From assembly GCA_032095175.1 (NCBI GenBank), contig DAMCZI010000022.1:1-64000 (forward strand): 64,000 bases of DNA. Direction: 5' to 3'. Positions 27,205 through 35,015 of this stretch are shown here, piece after piece. Below the pieces are notes generated by a model. The model did no database searches and was not told the DNA's origin. It worked only from the letters and a program-made list of their open reading frames with translations. Source of the stretch: DAMCZI01 sp032095175. GTDB taxonomy: Bacteria > Bacillota > Clostridia > Clostridiales > Caloramatoraceae. The position numbers and the translations under genes were made by a program. Numbering within the stretch: the stretch's first letter is position 1; each line of letters begins with the position of its first letter.

Positions 27205-27462
27205 TTAAAATATTTCAATGAAAGTATCAAGAAATTTTTTAATTGTCCTGACAGTTTTTTTCTCCAAGAAATCATTTTTATTTGCGTTTGCTTTTTCTAA
27301 CTCACCTAATAAAAATTTCTTATCATTAGGCAGAGCATCTTCTATTTCTTTAAATATTATATCATATCTTTTGTAAGCTTTTTGAATTTGAGGATCATTA
27401 TATAAATTTTCCGAATACTCTTCACTAAATTTGTAGCAAAATTCTTCAACAGTGCTTTCCAT
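27205..27462 (-). CDS. LexA-box-controlled 85-residue phage protein, unknown
   Basis: The 85-residue, charged, helix-rich protein has no motif I recognise. ATG at 27462 lies nine bases after GGAGG. It is the last leftward gene at the end of the prophage and has its own promoter, whose spacer holds a perfect CGAACATATGTTCG box. SOS control plus its lone position suggests a role in prophage induction, for example as an antirepressor. That is inference; there is no sequence homology behind it. Confidence 0.75.
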   Translation of the reverse strand: MESTVEEFCYKFSEEYSENLYNDPQIQKAYKRYDIIFKEIEDALPNDKKFLLGELEKANANKNDFLEKKTVRTIKKFLDTFIEIF

Positions 27463-27516
27463 AAACAAATACCTCCGCTTTAAATGATTGAATTTGTAGA
27501 GATTGATAACATCTCT

Positions 27517-27545
27517 ATTTTATCACTCGAACATATGTTCGTAAA
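27517..27545 (-). promoter_or_regulatory. SOS promoter with perfect LexA box
   Basis: On the minus strand TTTACG (-35, 27545-27540) and TAAAAT (-10, 27522-27517) are 17 bases apart. The 14-base palindrome CGAACATATGTTCG (27528-27541) lies over the -35 end and spacer. It matches the Gram-positive LexA consensus CGAACRNRYGTTYG. Bound LexA would block polymerase. Confidence 0.85.
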
Positions 27546-27715
27546 GTATGCAATAAATATTTTATAATACGCCCTCTTGATATATAGCCGCATACTTATA
27601 TATTATTTTTTATACCAATGCATACATTGTGTCTCTATAAATAAATTGTATCATATATATCTATCGCTACCAGAGATACTTTCGACAACATTTTACATTT
27701 TTTATTAATTTTCTA

Positions 27716-27745
27716 TTGATATTATATTTATTCAAATGATATATT
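27716..27745 (+). promoter_or_regulatory. Promoter of the rightward XRE gene
   Basis: TTGATA at 27716-27721 and TATATT at 27740-27745 are 18 bases apart, ahead of GAAGAGG and the ATG at 27780. Confidence 0.55.
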
Positions 27746-27779
27746 TAATGTAAAATTTATATATATTTGAAGAGGAAAT

Positions 27780-27977
27780 ATGATACCCTGTCTTAAAATT
27801 AAAGATGTTCGGCTCACTAAAAAATTATCTCAAAATGAATTAGCTAAAAAAGTTGGAATGTCTCAAGGCTATCTATCCGAATTAGAAAGTAATAAAAAAA
27901 GCCCAACCCTCAGGCAATTATGCAAAATTGCAGATGCATTAGGCGTGGATCCAAGGGAACTTGTTTATTACTTATAA
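27780..27977 (+). CDS. Small XRE-family helix-turn-helix regulator
   Basis: The protein has 65 residues, all one HTH domain (SQNELAKKVGMSQGYLSELE is the helix-turn-helix). The size fits a Cro-like or single-domain regulator. It reads rightward against the late genes, 86 bases before the RHH gene, and is divergent from the SOS-controlled gene. It is probably expressed in the lysogen. Target unknown. Confidence 0.88.
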   Translation: MIPCLKIKDVRLTKKLSQNELAKKVGMSQGYLSELESNKKSPTLRQLCKIADALGVDPRELVYYL

Positions 27978-28062
27978 TTTTCGTCAAAAAGTGATGAACC
28001 TTTCACCACTTTTCACAAAAATGATGAACACCCCTATATACTTTTATTGGGGGTGTTCCATT

Positions 28063-28218
28063 TTGATAAAAGAAGATAATATACGCTTGACGATAACAAT
28101 GCCAAAGAAGCTTTACAATATGATACAGGATGATGCAGAATATGAAGATAGATCAATGAGCAATATAATTATAAGGATACTAAAAAAGCATTACAAGTTT
28201 AAAATTGAGGATGAATAA
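28063..28218 (+). CDS. Arc/MetJ-type ribbon-helix-helix protein
   Basis: The 51-residue protein starts at TTG 28063, eight bases after GGGGGTG. The strand RLTITMPKKLYNMI followed by helices with MSNIIIRILKKHYK is the RHH DNA-binding pattern. A hairpin in 27988-28012 (AAAAGTGATGAA/TTCACCACTTTT) separates it from the XRE gene. It may act with that regulator. Confidence 0.8.
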   Translation: MIKEDNIRLTITMPKKLYNMIQDDAEYEDRSMSNIIIRILKKHYKFKIEDE

Positions 28219-28230
28219 ACTGCTCTAACA

Positions 28231-28255
28231 GGCTCGGGGAACCGGGCTATTTTTG
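28231..28255 (+). terminator. Terminator after the RHH gene
   Basis: GGCTCGG and CCGGGCT pair around a short loop and are followed by ATTTTTG. Confidence 0.7.
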
Positions 28256-28271
28256 TGCAAAAAATAAAAAA

Positions 28272-28290
28272 ACCCAGCATAACGCCAGGT
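28272..28290 (-). terminator. Terminator of the leftward small-gene cluster
   Basis: On the minus strand ACCTGGC and GCTGGGT pair (two G-U pairs) and are followed by TTTTTTTATTTTTT. Confidence 0.7.
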
Positions 28291-28342
28291 ATAATATTAT
28301 ATACTATTATTCAGGTCAGGCACATTAACCAGGTGTGAAAAG

Positions 28343-28531
28343 TTAAGAATTTAAAAATTCTTCTCTCTGTTTTATAAGGTTCTTAAGCTCTTCTATGTCC
28401 TCAAGAGTAGCCTTTGATTTAATAAAGCTCCTGCTTGCTGACCTCATCTTTAAGTAATTTGCATATTCTTTATTTTTATGCTGCCATTTCTTATTTGCTT
28501 CTGTCTGTGATGTTGGTTGCTTCTCCATCAT
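28343..28531 (-). CDS. Small charged phage protein, unknown
   Basis: The protein has 62 residues from the ATG at 28531, which follows GGGAGTG; a longer in-frame start upstream lacks a site. It is Lys/Glu-rich and helical (NKKWQHKNKEYANYLKMRSA). Its ATG overlaps the stop of the preceding 34-codon reading frame (TAATG), suggesting coupling. Confidence 0.65.
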   Translation of the reverse strand: MMEKQPTSQTEANKKWQHKNKEYANYLKMRSASRSFIKSKATLEDIEELKNLIKQREEFLNS

Positions 28532-28635
28532 TAAAACACTCCCTTTACAACAAAAATTATTAAGCCTACTGCCAATACTACTAATAATATGATCTTCCAT
28601 ACTAATCTTAATGATTCTTTAATAATCTCTTTCAT
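28531..28635 (-). CDS. 34-residue single-helix membrane peptide
   Basis: MKEIIKESLRLVWK is followed by a hydrophobic stretch LLVVLAVGLIIFVV and a basic end. The stop overlaps the next start. No ribosome-binding site is visible. Size and location beside lysis genes would suit a small holin-like or regulatory peptide, but this is open. Confidence 0.4.
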   Translation of the reverse strand: MKEIIKESLRLVWKIILLVVLAVGLIIFVVKGVF

Positions 28636-28671
28636 TGATTTTTAGGTGGTTATATGATATTTTAATGTTGA

Positions 28672-28689
28672 GGGGAGGATTCCCTCCCC
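28672..28689 (-). terminator. GC-rich hairpin
   Basis: GGGGAGG and CCTCCCC pair around a 4-base loop directly after the 40-residue gene. There is no clear U-tract, so it may stabilise the mRNA end or shape translation of the next reading frame rather than terminate. Confidence 0.45.
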
Positions 28690-28695
28690 AGTTTG

Positions 28696-28818
28696 TTATA
28701 GGCTGTCTAATATCAGTTTTATTACTGCTATTAGGGTGCCTACCTTAAGTAGTAAGTCGGTAAGTGCTTCAACCACTTTTCCGACTTCTTTTATTTTAGT
28801 GACTATGTCTTTAACCAC
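28696..28818 (-). CDS. 40-residue hydrophobic phage peptide
   Basis: GTG at 28818 follows AAAGGAGGTG by ten bases, a very strong site. The peptide begins MVKDIVTKIKEVGKVVEA and ends in LLLKVGTLIAVIKLILDSL, one amphipathic or membrane helix. It lies in the small-gene cluster downstream of holin and amidase. I cannot assign it; an antiholin or membrane-active peptide is possible. Confidence 0.65.
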   Translation of the reverse strand: MVKDIVTKIKEVGKVVEALTDLLLKVGTLIAVIKLILDSL

Positions 28819-28936
28819 CCTTGTTTCACCTCCTTTCTATAATTTAATTATACTACGGATAGTATTGTTTTGCAATAGGCTTTTTATAAATATTCTCAAA
28901 ATTGTAAATTAGTATTTCAACAAAAAATAAAAAAAG

Positions 28937-28954
28937 CCCTGGGACATCCCAGGG
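28937..28954 (-). terminator. Terminator of the 190-residue gene
   Basis: CCCTGGGA and TCCCAGGG pair around two bases and are followed on the minus strand by CTTTTTTTATTTTTT. Confidence 0.92.
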
Positions 28955-28973
28955 TATCTTATTCAATATATAA

Positions 28974-29546
28974 TTATGCTTCTTGCTTGGGAATCTCTAG
29001 CTTTCCACTACTCAAGTTATCTGAAATTGCTTCCTTATCATAATGCAAATAGAATCTCCAATTGAAACGTGGCATATAAATCCATGTTTTAAGTCTTTCG
29101 CCATTATCCATAAATCTAATATCTTCAATACTACCAAATTTAATCGGATAGGATTCACCATTTTTTTCAAGAACAAGCTTTATACATTTATATGTATAGG
29201 ATATTTCATATTCCTTTAAAGTATAAACACAATGTGAATCTTCACGCCCAACTAATGCATTTGTTATACCAATATCTACATTCCTGTTAATTGTAGCAAA
29301 TAGATACTTATCTAGCATGATATAATAGCTAAGTAATTCTCTCTCATGATTCTCCATTTCTTCTCGTTCCTCATTCTTTGTTGCAATTTTAGAATATCTA
29401 TCCGCTATTATGTTATTTACAAGTAAACCTACTTTATCAGTTTCGAGTCCTGATTCTTCAAGTAATTTAACATAAAGATAATTACTAATCTTTACATTTT
29501 TATCCCGTTCCGATATCAATTCTAATAAATCTTTAAAAATACTCAT
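28974..29546 (-). CDS. Phage protein of unknown function (190 residues)
   Basis: No known domain is recognised. The N-terminal half is helical and charged (TKNEEREEMENHERELL) and the C-terminal half is strand-rich and aromatic (TWIYMPRFNWRFYLHY). ATG follows GGAG. It stands between lysis genes and the left-end accessory genes, with its own terminator, so it is a candidate lysogenic-conversion gene. A degenerate LexA-like AAACATATGTAG lies about 25 bases upstream. Confidence 0.7.
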   Translation of the reverse strand: MSIFKDLLELISERDKNVKISNYLYVKLLEESGLETDKVGLLVNNIIADRYSKIATKNEEREEMENHERELLSYYIMLDKYLFATINRNVDIGITNALVGREDSHCVYTLKEYEISYTYKCIKLVLEKNGESYPIKFGSIEDIRFMDNGERLKTWIYMPRFNWRFYLHYDKEAISDNLSSGKLEIPKQEA

Positions 29547-29642
29547 AAAATCATCTCCATTCTACAGTATAATTCTACATATGTTTGTAAAATCCTCCAT
29601 TCTTTTATATTTTCTTAGGAAATAAAAGCATTAAAATCTGTT

Positions 29643-29966
29643 TCAGTTTATACTACTATTCAACTTTCCATCATCAATTAAATCAAGTCCTGTATTATAT
29701 AGTCTTTTAACTATCTTTCTCTTTTGCTCCACTGTTAAGAACCTTACCCAACTCTTAGGAGCCTTCTCCAATATCATATTAATAACCCAATCTTCTTGTG
29801 CCTTCCCTGTCTTAAGAATCCCAGTCTTCGCCATTGCCTTAGCTCTTAGCATATAGTTATATGCATCTGCCTTAAACCCTTTCCAGTCCATAACTGCATA
29901 CAATGCAAATAATACTATTGCCATAATTACAAACCTGTACTCCCATACAAAATTTAATACCTTCAT
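29643..29966 (-). CDS. Membrane-anchored phage protein of the lysis cassette
   Basis: The protein has 107 residues: one N-terminal membrane helix (FVIMAIVLFALYAVM), then a basic helical tail. It directly follows the amidase gene with its own GGAGG site. It could assist holin or spanin-like functions, but there is no specific motif. Confidence 0.6.
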   Translation of the reverse strand: MKVLNFVWEYRFVIMAIVLFALYAVMDWKGFKADAYNYMLRAKAMAKTGILKTGKAQEDWVINMILEKAPKSWVRFLTVEQKRKIVKRLYNTGLDLIDDGKLNSSIN

Positions 29967-29979
29967 CTAAATTCCTCCC

Positions 29980-30717
29980 TTATTCAATTGGTACTTTGGT
30001 ACCATCTGGTTTTATATAGTAAACGTTTTTGTATCCTGCTTGTTTAAGTATTTGTCCCTTATTCTGTGCATACTCAGGCTTTAAATAAGGGCCAAACTTT
30101 TCTTCCTTAGAACCATACACAAGAAATTCCTGGGGTTTATCTTCTTTCCAAGTTATATTGAGCTTTCTCAGTATTCCCCTTGCTATAGCCATCGCAACTT
30201 CATCCTGGTAATTAGCAGTTATTAGCTTGTTTAGTTCATTGGTATTGCTTATAAAACCTATCTCTGTAAGCACTGCAGGAGCATTTGTATTCCTCAGCAC
30301 GTAATATTTAGCTGTCTTTACTCCCCTGCTCATGGATCCTGTTGCTTTAATAAGCTCATCCTGTATATTATTGGCCAGCTCTTCTCCGTTACCACCTAGT
30401 GCCAAACAGTATGTTTCTATCCCATTTGCATTTTCATTTGCTGCACTATTAAGATGTATGCTAACAAAATAATCAGCTTTAACATTATCAGATATTTTGC
30501 ACCTTGTACCTAAATCCTTTATTGGATCATTGGGCCAAATAACTCTATCAGAATTTCTAGTATATATCACATCAACACCATACTTTTCTAATGCTCTTCC
30601 CACCTTTAAGGATACTGCAAGAGCAATATCTTTCTCCTTTGTACCTGTTCTCTTATTTACCGCACCAGGTTGTGGTCCTCCATGTCCTGGATCAATACAT
30701 ACCTTATACATTCTCAT
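29980..30717 (-). CDS. Endolysin: N-acetylmuramoyl-L-alanine amidase (Amidase_3)
   Basis: The protein has 245 residues. The zinc amidase domain (about 4-178) shows DPGHGG (His12), SIHLNSAAN and the catalytic TEIGFISN. The C-terminal 60 residues (KEEKFGPYLKPEYA..YYIKPDGTKVPIE) form a short SPOR-like wall-binding part. It has no signal peptide, so it depends on a holin. Its start overlaps the holin gene by 14 bases. Confidence 0.93.
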   Translation of the reverse strand: MRMYKVCIDPGHGGPQPGAVNKRTGTKEKDIALAVSLKVGRALEKYGVDVIYTRNSDRVIWPNDPIKDLGTRCKISDNVKADYFVSIHLNSAANENANGIETYCLALGGNGEELANNIQDELIKATGSMSRGVKTAKYYVLRNTNAPAVLTEIGFISNTNELNKLITANYQDEVAMAIARGILRKLNITWKEDKPQEFLVYGSKEEKFGPYLKPEYAQNKGQILKQAGYKNVYYIKPDGTKVPIE

Positions 30718-31114
30718 TCTCTCCTTTCTTCTTTAACTGTTCGAGGGTGTTTATTAGCTTTTCAGGTAAGGGAACACCACACTTACCAACATTCTCCAAA
30801 ATGGAAATACCCTCATTGGCTATGTAAAAATAGCACACGAGTGTTCTAAACACCCATGTGCCTTCATTAAGAAGCCTATCCAATAGAGCAGCTACTATAA
30901 GTACCAAGATAATCGTTCCTTTCCTCAGGATACCTTTAAAGCCGATTTGACTATCTAGTTTTCCTTGAATTATGCCATGTAATATTCCTGTTAGGTAATC
31001 TATAGCCATAAAGGATACCAGGATTATAAGTTCCTTATCCCAACTTCCTAGAGCAAAGGTGAATACTGCTCCAACTGCAGCTATTACACTATTAAAAATA
31101 GTTTTTTCATTCAT
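30704..31114 (-). CDS. Phage holin, TcdE/Cph1 family
   Basis: The protein has 136 residues and about three to four membrane segments. It contains FMAIDYLTGILHGIIQGKLDS and ILRKGTIILVLIVAALLD, the phage_holin_4 pattern shared with clostridial TcdE. It permeabilises the membrane to release the amidase, with which it overlaps. Confidence 0.9.
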   Translation of the reverse strand: MNEKTIFNSVIAAVGAVFTFALGSWDKELIILVSFMAIDYLTGILHGIIQGKLDSQIGFKGILRKGTIILVLIVAALLDRLLNEGTWVFRTLVCYFYIANEGISILENVGKCGVPLPEKLINTLEQLKKKGENENV

Positions 31115-31151
31115 TTCCTGCCCCCTATATCATTTTTGGTAATAAAAAATA

Positions 31152-31167
31152 CACCTTTTGAAAGGTG
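31152..31167 (-). terminator. Terminator after the DNA methylase gene
   Basis: CACCTTT and AAAGGTG pair around two bases and are followed on the minus strand by ATTTTTTATT. Confidence 0.8.
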
Positions 31168-31169
31168 CA

Positions 31170-31925
31170 TTAATAATTTTTAATTAATAATTCATGATAT
31201 GTATGTCCAAGGCTTTCATACCTTGTCCTAAGGTTGTCATTTCTGCTTACTTCTTCAATTGTAAATCCTTTATAAAGTTCCCTGACAAAGTCGCAATCAT
31301 TATAGGAAAGTAAAAACTTTCCCTTTATGGTCTTAAGTTTCTCATTTAATCTAACATGGTCTGCTGGTGTGAAAAGTGCTTGATAATATCCCTCAGTTCC
31401 ATAATAGGGAGGGTCTACATAAAATAATGCCCCTGGTCTATCATATACATTAATTAAATCCTCGAAGTCTTTGTTTTCAACTACTACACTAGAGAGTCTC
31501 TTTTGAATATCAGTTAGATAATCAATAGCAACATTAATATCTTTTTTAATGCAGCCATAACTTCTCCCTTTTGAACCATAGCTTGTCTTTAACAACATAA
31601 AGAATCTAGCAGCTCTCTGAATATCAGTAAGTCCTTTGGCTTCAAATTGGCTTTTAAAATCATCAAAGAACTCTCTTGAGTTTAACATGAATGAGAGTTC
31701 TCTTTTAACCTCAGGGCAATGATATTTTATACATCTAAAAAGATTAACCAGGTCACCATTTGCATCATTGTATACTTCCATATTGGCATGTCTATCTTTA
31801 TGGAATAGAATCCATCCAGCTCCTCCACACACTTCTATATATCTTTCAATATCCTCAGGAAATCTATTTACAATTTCATTTCTTAATAACTTTTTACCAC
31901 CTATCCATCCTGTAAAACTATTCAA
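31170..31925 (-). CDS. D12-class DNA adenine-N6 methyltransferase
   Basis: The protein has 251 residues from TTG at 31925, seven bases after AGGAGG. The longer frame up to 32027 would begin upstream of the promoter found here, so the shorter start is preferred. The SAM motif region FTGWIGGKKLL and catalytic DPPYYGTEGYY are present, with VCGGAGWILFHK between them. It methylates adenine in an unknown site. It sits between tail fibre and lysis genes under its own LexA-box promoter. It may protect phage DNA. Confidence 0.88.
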   Translation of the reverse strand: MNSFTGWIGGKKLLRNEIVNRFPEDIERYIEVCGGAGWILFHKDRHANMEVYNDANGDLVNLFRCIKYHCPEVKRELSFMLNSREFFDDFKSQFEAKGLTDIQRAARFFMLLKTSYGSKGRSYGCIKKDINVAIDYLTDIQKRLSSVVVENKDFEDLINVYDRPGALFYVDPPYYGTEGYYQALFTPADHVRLNEKLKTIKGKFLLSYNDCDFVRELYKGFTIEEVSRNDNLRTRYESLGHTYHELLIKNY

Positions 31926-31994
31926 GCGCATTCCTCCTATTGCATTTATGCTATATTTAATTAGTTCATTTGTTAGTGTATGCATACAACCCTT

Positions 31995-32034
31995 ATTATA
32001 GCAATTACAGGCTATTTTATCAAACATATGTTCG
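31995..32034 (-). promoter_or_regulatory. SOS promoter of the DNA methylase with LexA-type box
   Basis: On the minus strand TTGATA (32023-32018) and TATAAT (32000-31995) are 17 bases apart. CGAACATATGTTTG (32034-32021) overlaps the -35 and differs from a perfect LexA palindrome at one base. Confidence 0.75.
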
Positions 32035-32062
32035 TATGGTTTTTGAGTAAAATTAACTACTT

Positions 32063-32209
32063 TTATGAATTAATTGCAGCTAAAATTTCTGCTTTTTCCT
32101 CTGCTGTCAACTTAACATATTCCTGAATTATAACATCTGCTGTTTTTCCTTCTTGAGCCATCCTTGTTTTTATTGCATTTACAAATATTATTTTTTTCCA
32201 AACTGGCAT
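32063..32209 (-). CDS. Small phage protein after tail fibre (48 residues)
   Basis: ATG at 32209 lies eight bases after GGAGG. The protein begins MPVWKKIIFVNAIKTRMAQ and ends VKLTAEEKAEILAAINS. It is similar in size and place to XkdX-type proteins that follow tail genes in Firmicute phages. Function is unknown. Confidence 0.7.
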   Translation of the reverse strand: MPVWKKIIFVNAIKTRMAQEGKTADVIIQEYVKLTAEEKAEILAAINS

Positions 32210-32221
32210 ACATTACACCTC

Positions 32222-32512
32222 CTACACTCCTAAAAATTGTGCTAAACCTATCTCTAATGCTGCAATTCTATTTTCTATTGATTGAGTGTTTTTAGCACCA
32301 TCATTTCTTAAAGCATTCACACTTGATGTATAAGTTTGCTCATCTATTACAGTAATATCTGGATTGGTCGGAATATCTTCTTCTTCCGTTTTTAAATAGC
32401 ATAGACTATTTTCAAAATCATAGACTTGTGAGCCTGCTACAAACTTATTAATATCTAACTCTTTATAATTTGGATTACCAAAATTCAACAAATTAACTAT
32501 TTTTAAATACAT
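32222..32512 (-). CDS. Small phage tail-region protein (96 residues)
   Basis: It is acidic, with a C-terminal helix (ENRIAALEIGLAQFLG). Its position directly after the fibre gene fits XkdW-like tail accessory proteins or a fibre assembly factor. No catalytic motif is present. Confidence 0.65.
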   Translation of the reverse strand: MYLKIVNLLNFGNPNYKELDINKFVAGSQVYDFENSLCYLKTEEEDIPTNPDITVIDEQTYTSSVNALRNDGAKNTQSIENRIAALEIGLAQFLGV

Positions 32513-32532
32513 AGTACCAACTCCTTATATTT

Positions 32533-33954
32533 TTATTTAAAATCTTGTGCTAATCCTATAAGCATGAGTCCTCTTGGATAGTCACAAGCATAAGACTGCA
32601 TAGCTGTAAGGTTTATTCTATATAATGACCCCTCTATATTAGTCAAGTCACTACTTGTGTAAATATTATCATCATCCCCTGTTGTTTGCCACCGCCCCAA
32701 TGGAACTGTTCCTGCAATTTGTCCAATATATGTCATATTTATGTCGTAAACATTTGAACCAATTAGATACTTATCTTTGAGCTTTATAAATGAGCTTGCA
32801 CTGCTTGGATATTGTTTTATCAAAGTACCATTCCAATCATAATGATATAATTTGTCACTAGCATTATTAGTAACAAAACAACCGTCTTTAGTTACAGCTT
32901 TTATATAGCAATAATACAATGGCGGGTCAAAACTTTTTATCAATGTACCTTTTTTGTCATACTTATACGCAGTCGGAGCTGATGTATTTATACGGAAGTA
33001 ATACAAATTTGAATCAGAATCTATTGAACTAAGAATTTTATTCTGCCCTGCTGCAAGTAATGTTAATTTTGAACCTGCAATTGTTGGAATTGCATTACTA
33101 ATTTCGTTCCATGTATTGTTTGTGGTCACACTAGCTCCCTCGGCATTTAATGCTGTAACCACCTTTTGTTTTGCATTAATGCCAGACTGAAAATTTACCT
33201 TCGCCATCTCCGTTAAGGATTTGCCCTTTAATTCAACAGGTAAAGTATCATCATTTATATTACCTATCTGTTGAGTGCTTTCGGTCTTATGTGCATTAAA
33301 ATCACTCTGCAAAACTGCTAGTTGATTTGTTAAGTTTGCAGCAACATCTCCACTTAATTGTCCTTTTATGCTATTAAACCATGTCTGAAATTCATCTTCA
33401 AAACTTGCCTCCTTTTGACTAAGAGCTGCATCATATTGATTAAATAAAGTTGTTACATCAACTTGATCAACTACTCCATGCACAATGCCACAAAAATTAT
33501 TGTCCTGTCTTAAATCTGTTATATTTGCTTGAGATATTGATGCAGTACCTTTTCCTACATATATATCAGCAATACCAATCTCATATCTATCCATATCTCT
33601 CTGTAGAGTAGTAGCAATTGGATTGCTTGCAAACATACCTTTTTTAATATAAGCCTTGATTTCCCTATTTACGAAGTCTAGTCTTAGCACAACTCTATCA
33701 ATCCTATCTAATGTACCATCTGAAGCATTGATGTTAAGTATCAAATCATCAGTGTTACTATAGAAATATCCGTTTATCCATGCTTTCCCAGGCTTTAAAG
33801 TAACAGTCATATTATTGTTAGATGCAACCTGTAAACTTGTAGACGGGTTAGGGAATACACCATTTCCTATAAAGCTTGCAAAATAACTTGCAATCTCTTC
33901 TGCTTTATATTTTCTGTCACCATTTACACTATTGAAAAAACTACTTTTCTCCAT
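32533..33954 (-). CDS. Tail fibre / receptor-binding protein
   Basis: The protein has 473 residues. The N-terminal 180 residues match the baseplate-attached fibre base of Firmicute siphoviruses (NSVNGDRKYKAEEIASYF, KPGKAWINGYFY). A helical linker follows (about 190-260). The C-terminal 190 residues are strand-rich with repeated aromatic/glycine motifs such as YKYDKKGTLIKSF and YHYDWNGTLIKQY, resembling propeller blades. It likely sets host range. Confidence 0.8.
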   Translation of the reverse strand: MEKSSFFNSVNGDRKYKAEEIASYFASFIGNGVFPNPSTSLQVASNNNMTVTLKPGKAWINGYFYSNTDDLILNINASDGTLDRIDRVVLRLDFVNREIKAYIKKGMFASNPIATTLQRDMDRYEIGIADIYVGKGTASISQANITDLRQDNNFCGIVHGVVDQVDVTTLFNQYDAALSQKEASFEDEFQTWFNSIKGQLSGDVAANLTNQLAVLQSDFNAHKTESTQQIGNINDDTLPVELKGKSLTEMAKVNFQSGINAKQKVVTALNAEGASVTTNNTWNEISNAIPTIAGSKLTLLAAGQNKILSSIDSDSNLYYFRINTSAPTAYKYDKKGTLIKSFDPPLYYCYIKAVTKDGCFVTNNASDKLYHYDWNGTLIKQYPSSASSFIKLKDKYLIGSNVYDINMTYIGQIAGTVPLGRWQTTGDDDNIYTSSDLTNIEGSLYRINLTAMQSYACDYPRGLMLIGLAQDFK

Positions 33955-33965
33955 TTTATCCCTCC

Positions 33966-35012
33966 TTAATCCTTTAGCATGTCAGCTAATTCTGGAAGCG
34001 GACTGCCAAAGGTTGGCGTTATCGTGATCATGCCATTCTCATATACTTCCTCTATCTCTGTTATCCTCACATTTATCACTTTTCCCCATTCCCTTTTCAC
34101 ACATGTTACTATATCTCCCAGGTCAAAATCCTGTTTATATATTAAATTAGACTGCAAATTAACATCACTCTCAAATGACTCAGATACTGCATTACTCGCT
34201 AATACTTCATTCCCTTTTTGCATTAGCAAAGCTTTATATTCTATATCTGTCATTGTTTCATCTTTTTGTGTATCTTTAGCATCAACAAAAGTTTCATATC
34301 TATCTAAGCCTTCACCACTACCAACGGTTACCATAATCCTTGATGTGCCTTCTCCTTGTCCACCTACAAGACCAACATTTTTATAATTTTCACATGCTAA
34401 ATTGTATTTATTATTTGATACATTCTCAAATTCATCAGAGAAAATGGCCCTTGGGTTTATACTCTGCTCTTTACTCCTATCAAGTCCCTGATAAACTTCA
34501 AAATAAAATTGTTTATTTTTAAAATCAGGTCTCAAAATATATCCGAGGTTACTTACTTTGGCTATCTGGGTAAGCTTGTCAAGTAGATTTTTATAAGATA
34601 CCTGGAGTTCAACTGTCTGTGTATACCCTTTTAAATCTCCTAGAATAAGCTTCGGAATTAGGCGGGAATTAATGCAATTATCCAATACAAGCTTTCGCAT
34701 AGCATTTTCTGCTGTATCCCTTATAGTAGTAATGCTCCAAATAATTCGACGTCCCATGTATGCGGAAAGGAATTTTCCCTTAACAGTCAGCTCCTCATTA
34801 TCAATTTCAATGTTTTCTATTACTCCAGCTTCCTTTGCATCTCTACGAGATACTATGTTTTCAGGAAGCAATAACATAATATTTTCTCTAGTAGCTCTAC
34901 AGTGCAATTCAAATTCACCTGGTTGAAAATATCGCCTTCGCCATCTTAAGCTATCAAAGACATCTAAAGGGCCTTGAAATTCTAAATCTCTGTTATATAT
35001 ATAAAGTTCCAT
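33966..35012 (-). CDS. Tail protein, siphovirus ReqiPepy6 Gp37-like
   Basis: The protein has 348 residues and begins MELYIYNRDLEFQGPLD with SLRWRRRYFQPGEFELHC, the pattern of Gp37-like tail-tip proteins next to Dit. It probably forms part of the tail tip hub. Confidence 0.85.
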   Translation of the reverse strand: MELYIYNRDLEFQGPLDVFDSLRWRRRYFQPGEFELHCRATRENIMLLLPENIVSRRDAKEAGVIENIEIDNEELTVKGKFLSAYMGRRIIWSITTIRDTAENAMRKLVLDNCINSRLIPKLILGDLKGYTQTVELQVSYKNLLDKLTQIAKVSNLGYILRPDFKNKQFYFEVYQGLDRSKEQSINPRAIFSDEFENVSNNKYNLACENYKNVGLVGGQGEGTSRIMVTVGSGEGLDRYETFVDAKDTQKDETMTDIEYKALLMQKGNEVLASNAVSESFESDVNLQSNLIYKQDFDLGDIVTCVKREWGKVINVRITEIEEVYENGMITITPTFGSPLPELADMLKD

Positions 35013-35015
35013 GAT

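Noticed and set aside
31926..32027. Upstream extension of the methylase to an alternative start at 32027
   Set aside because: The promoter and LexA-type box lie inside this segment, and AGGAGG precedes the TTG at 31925.
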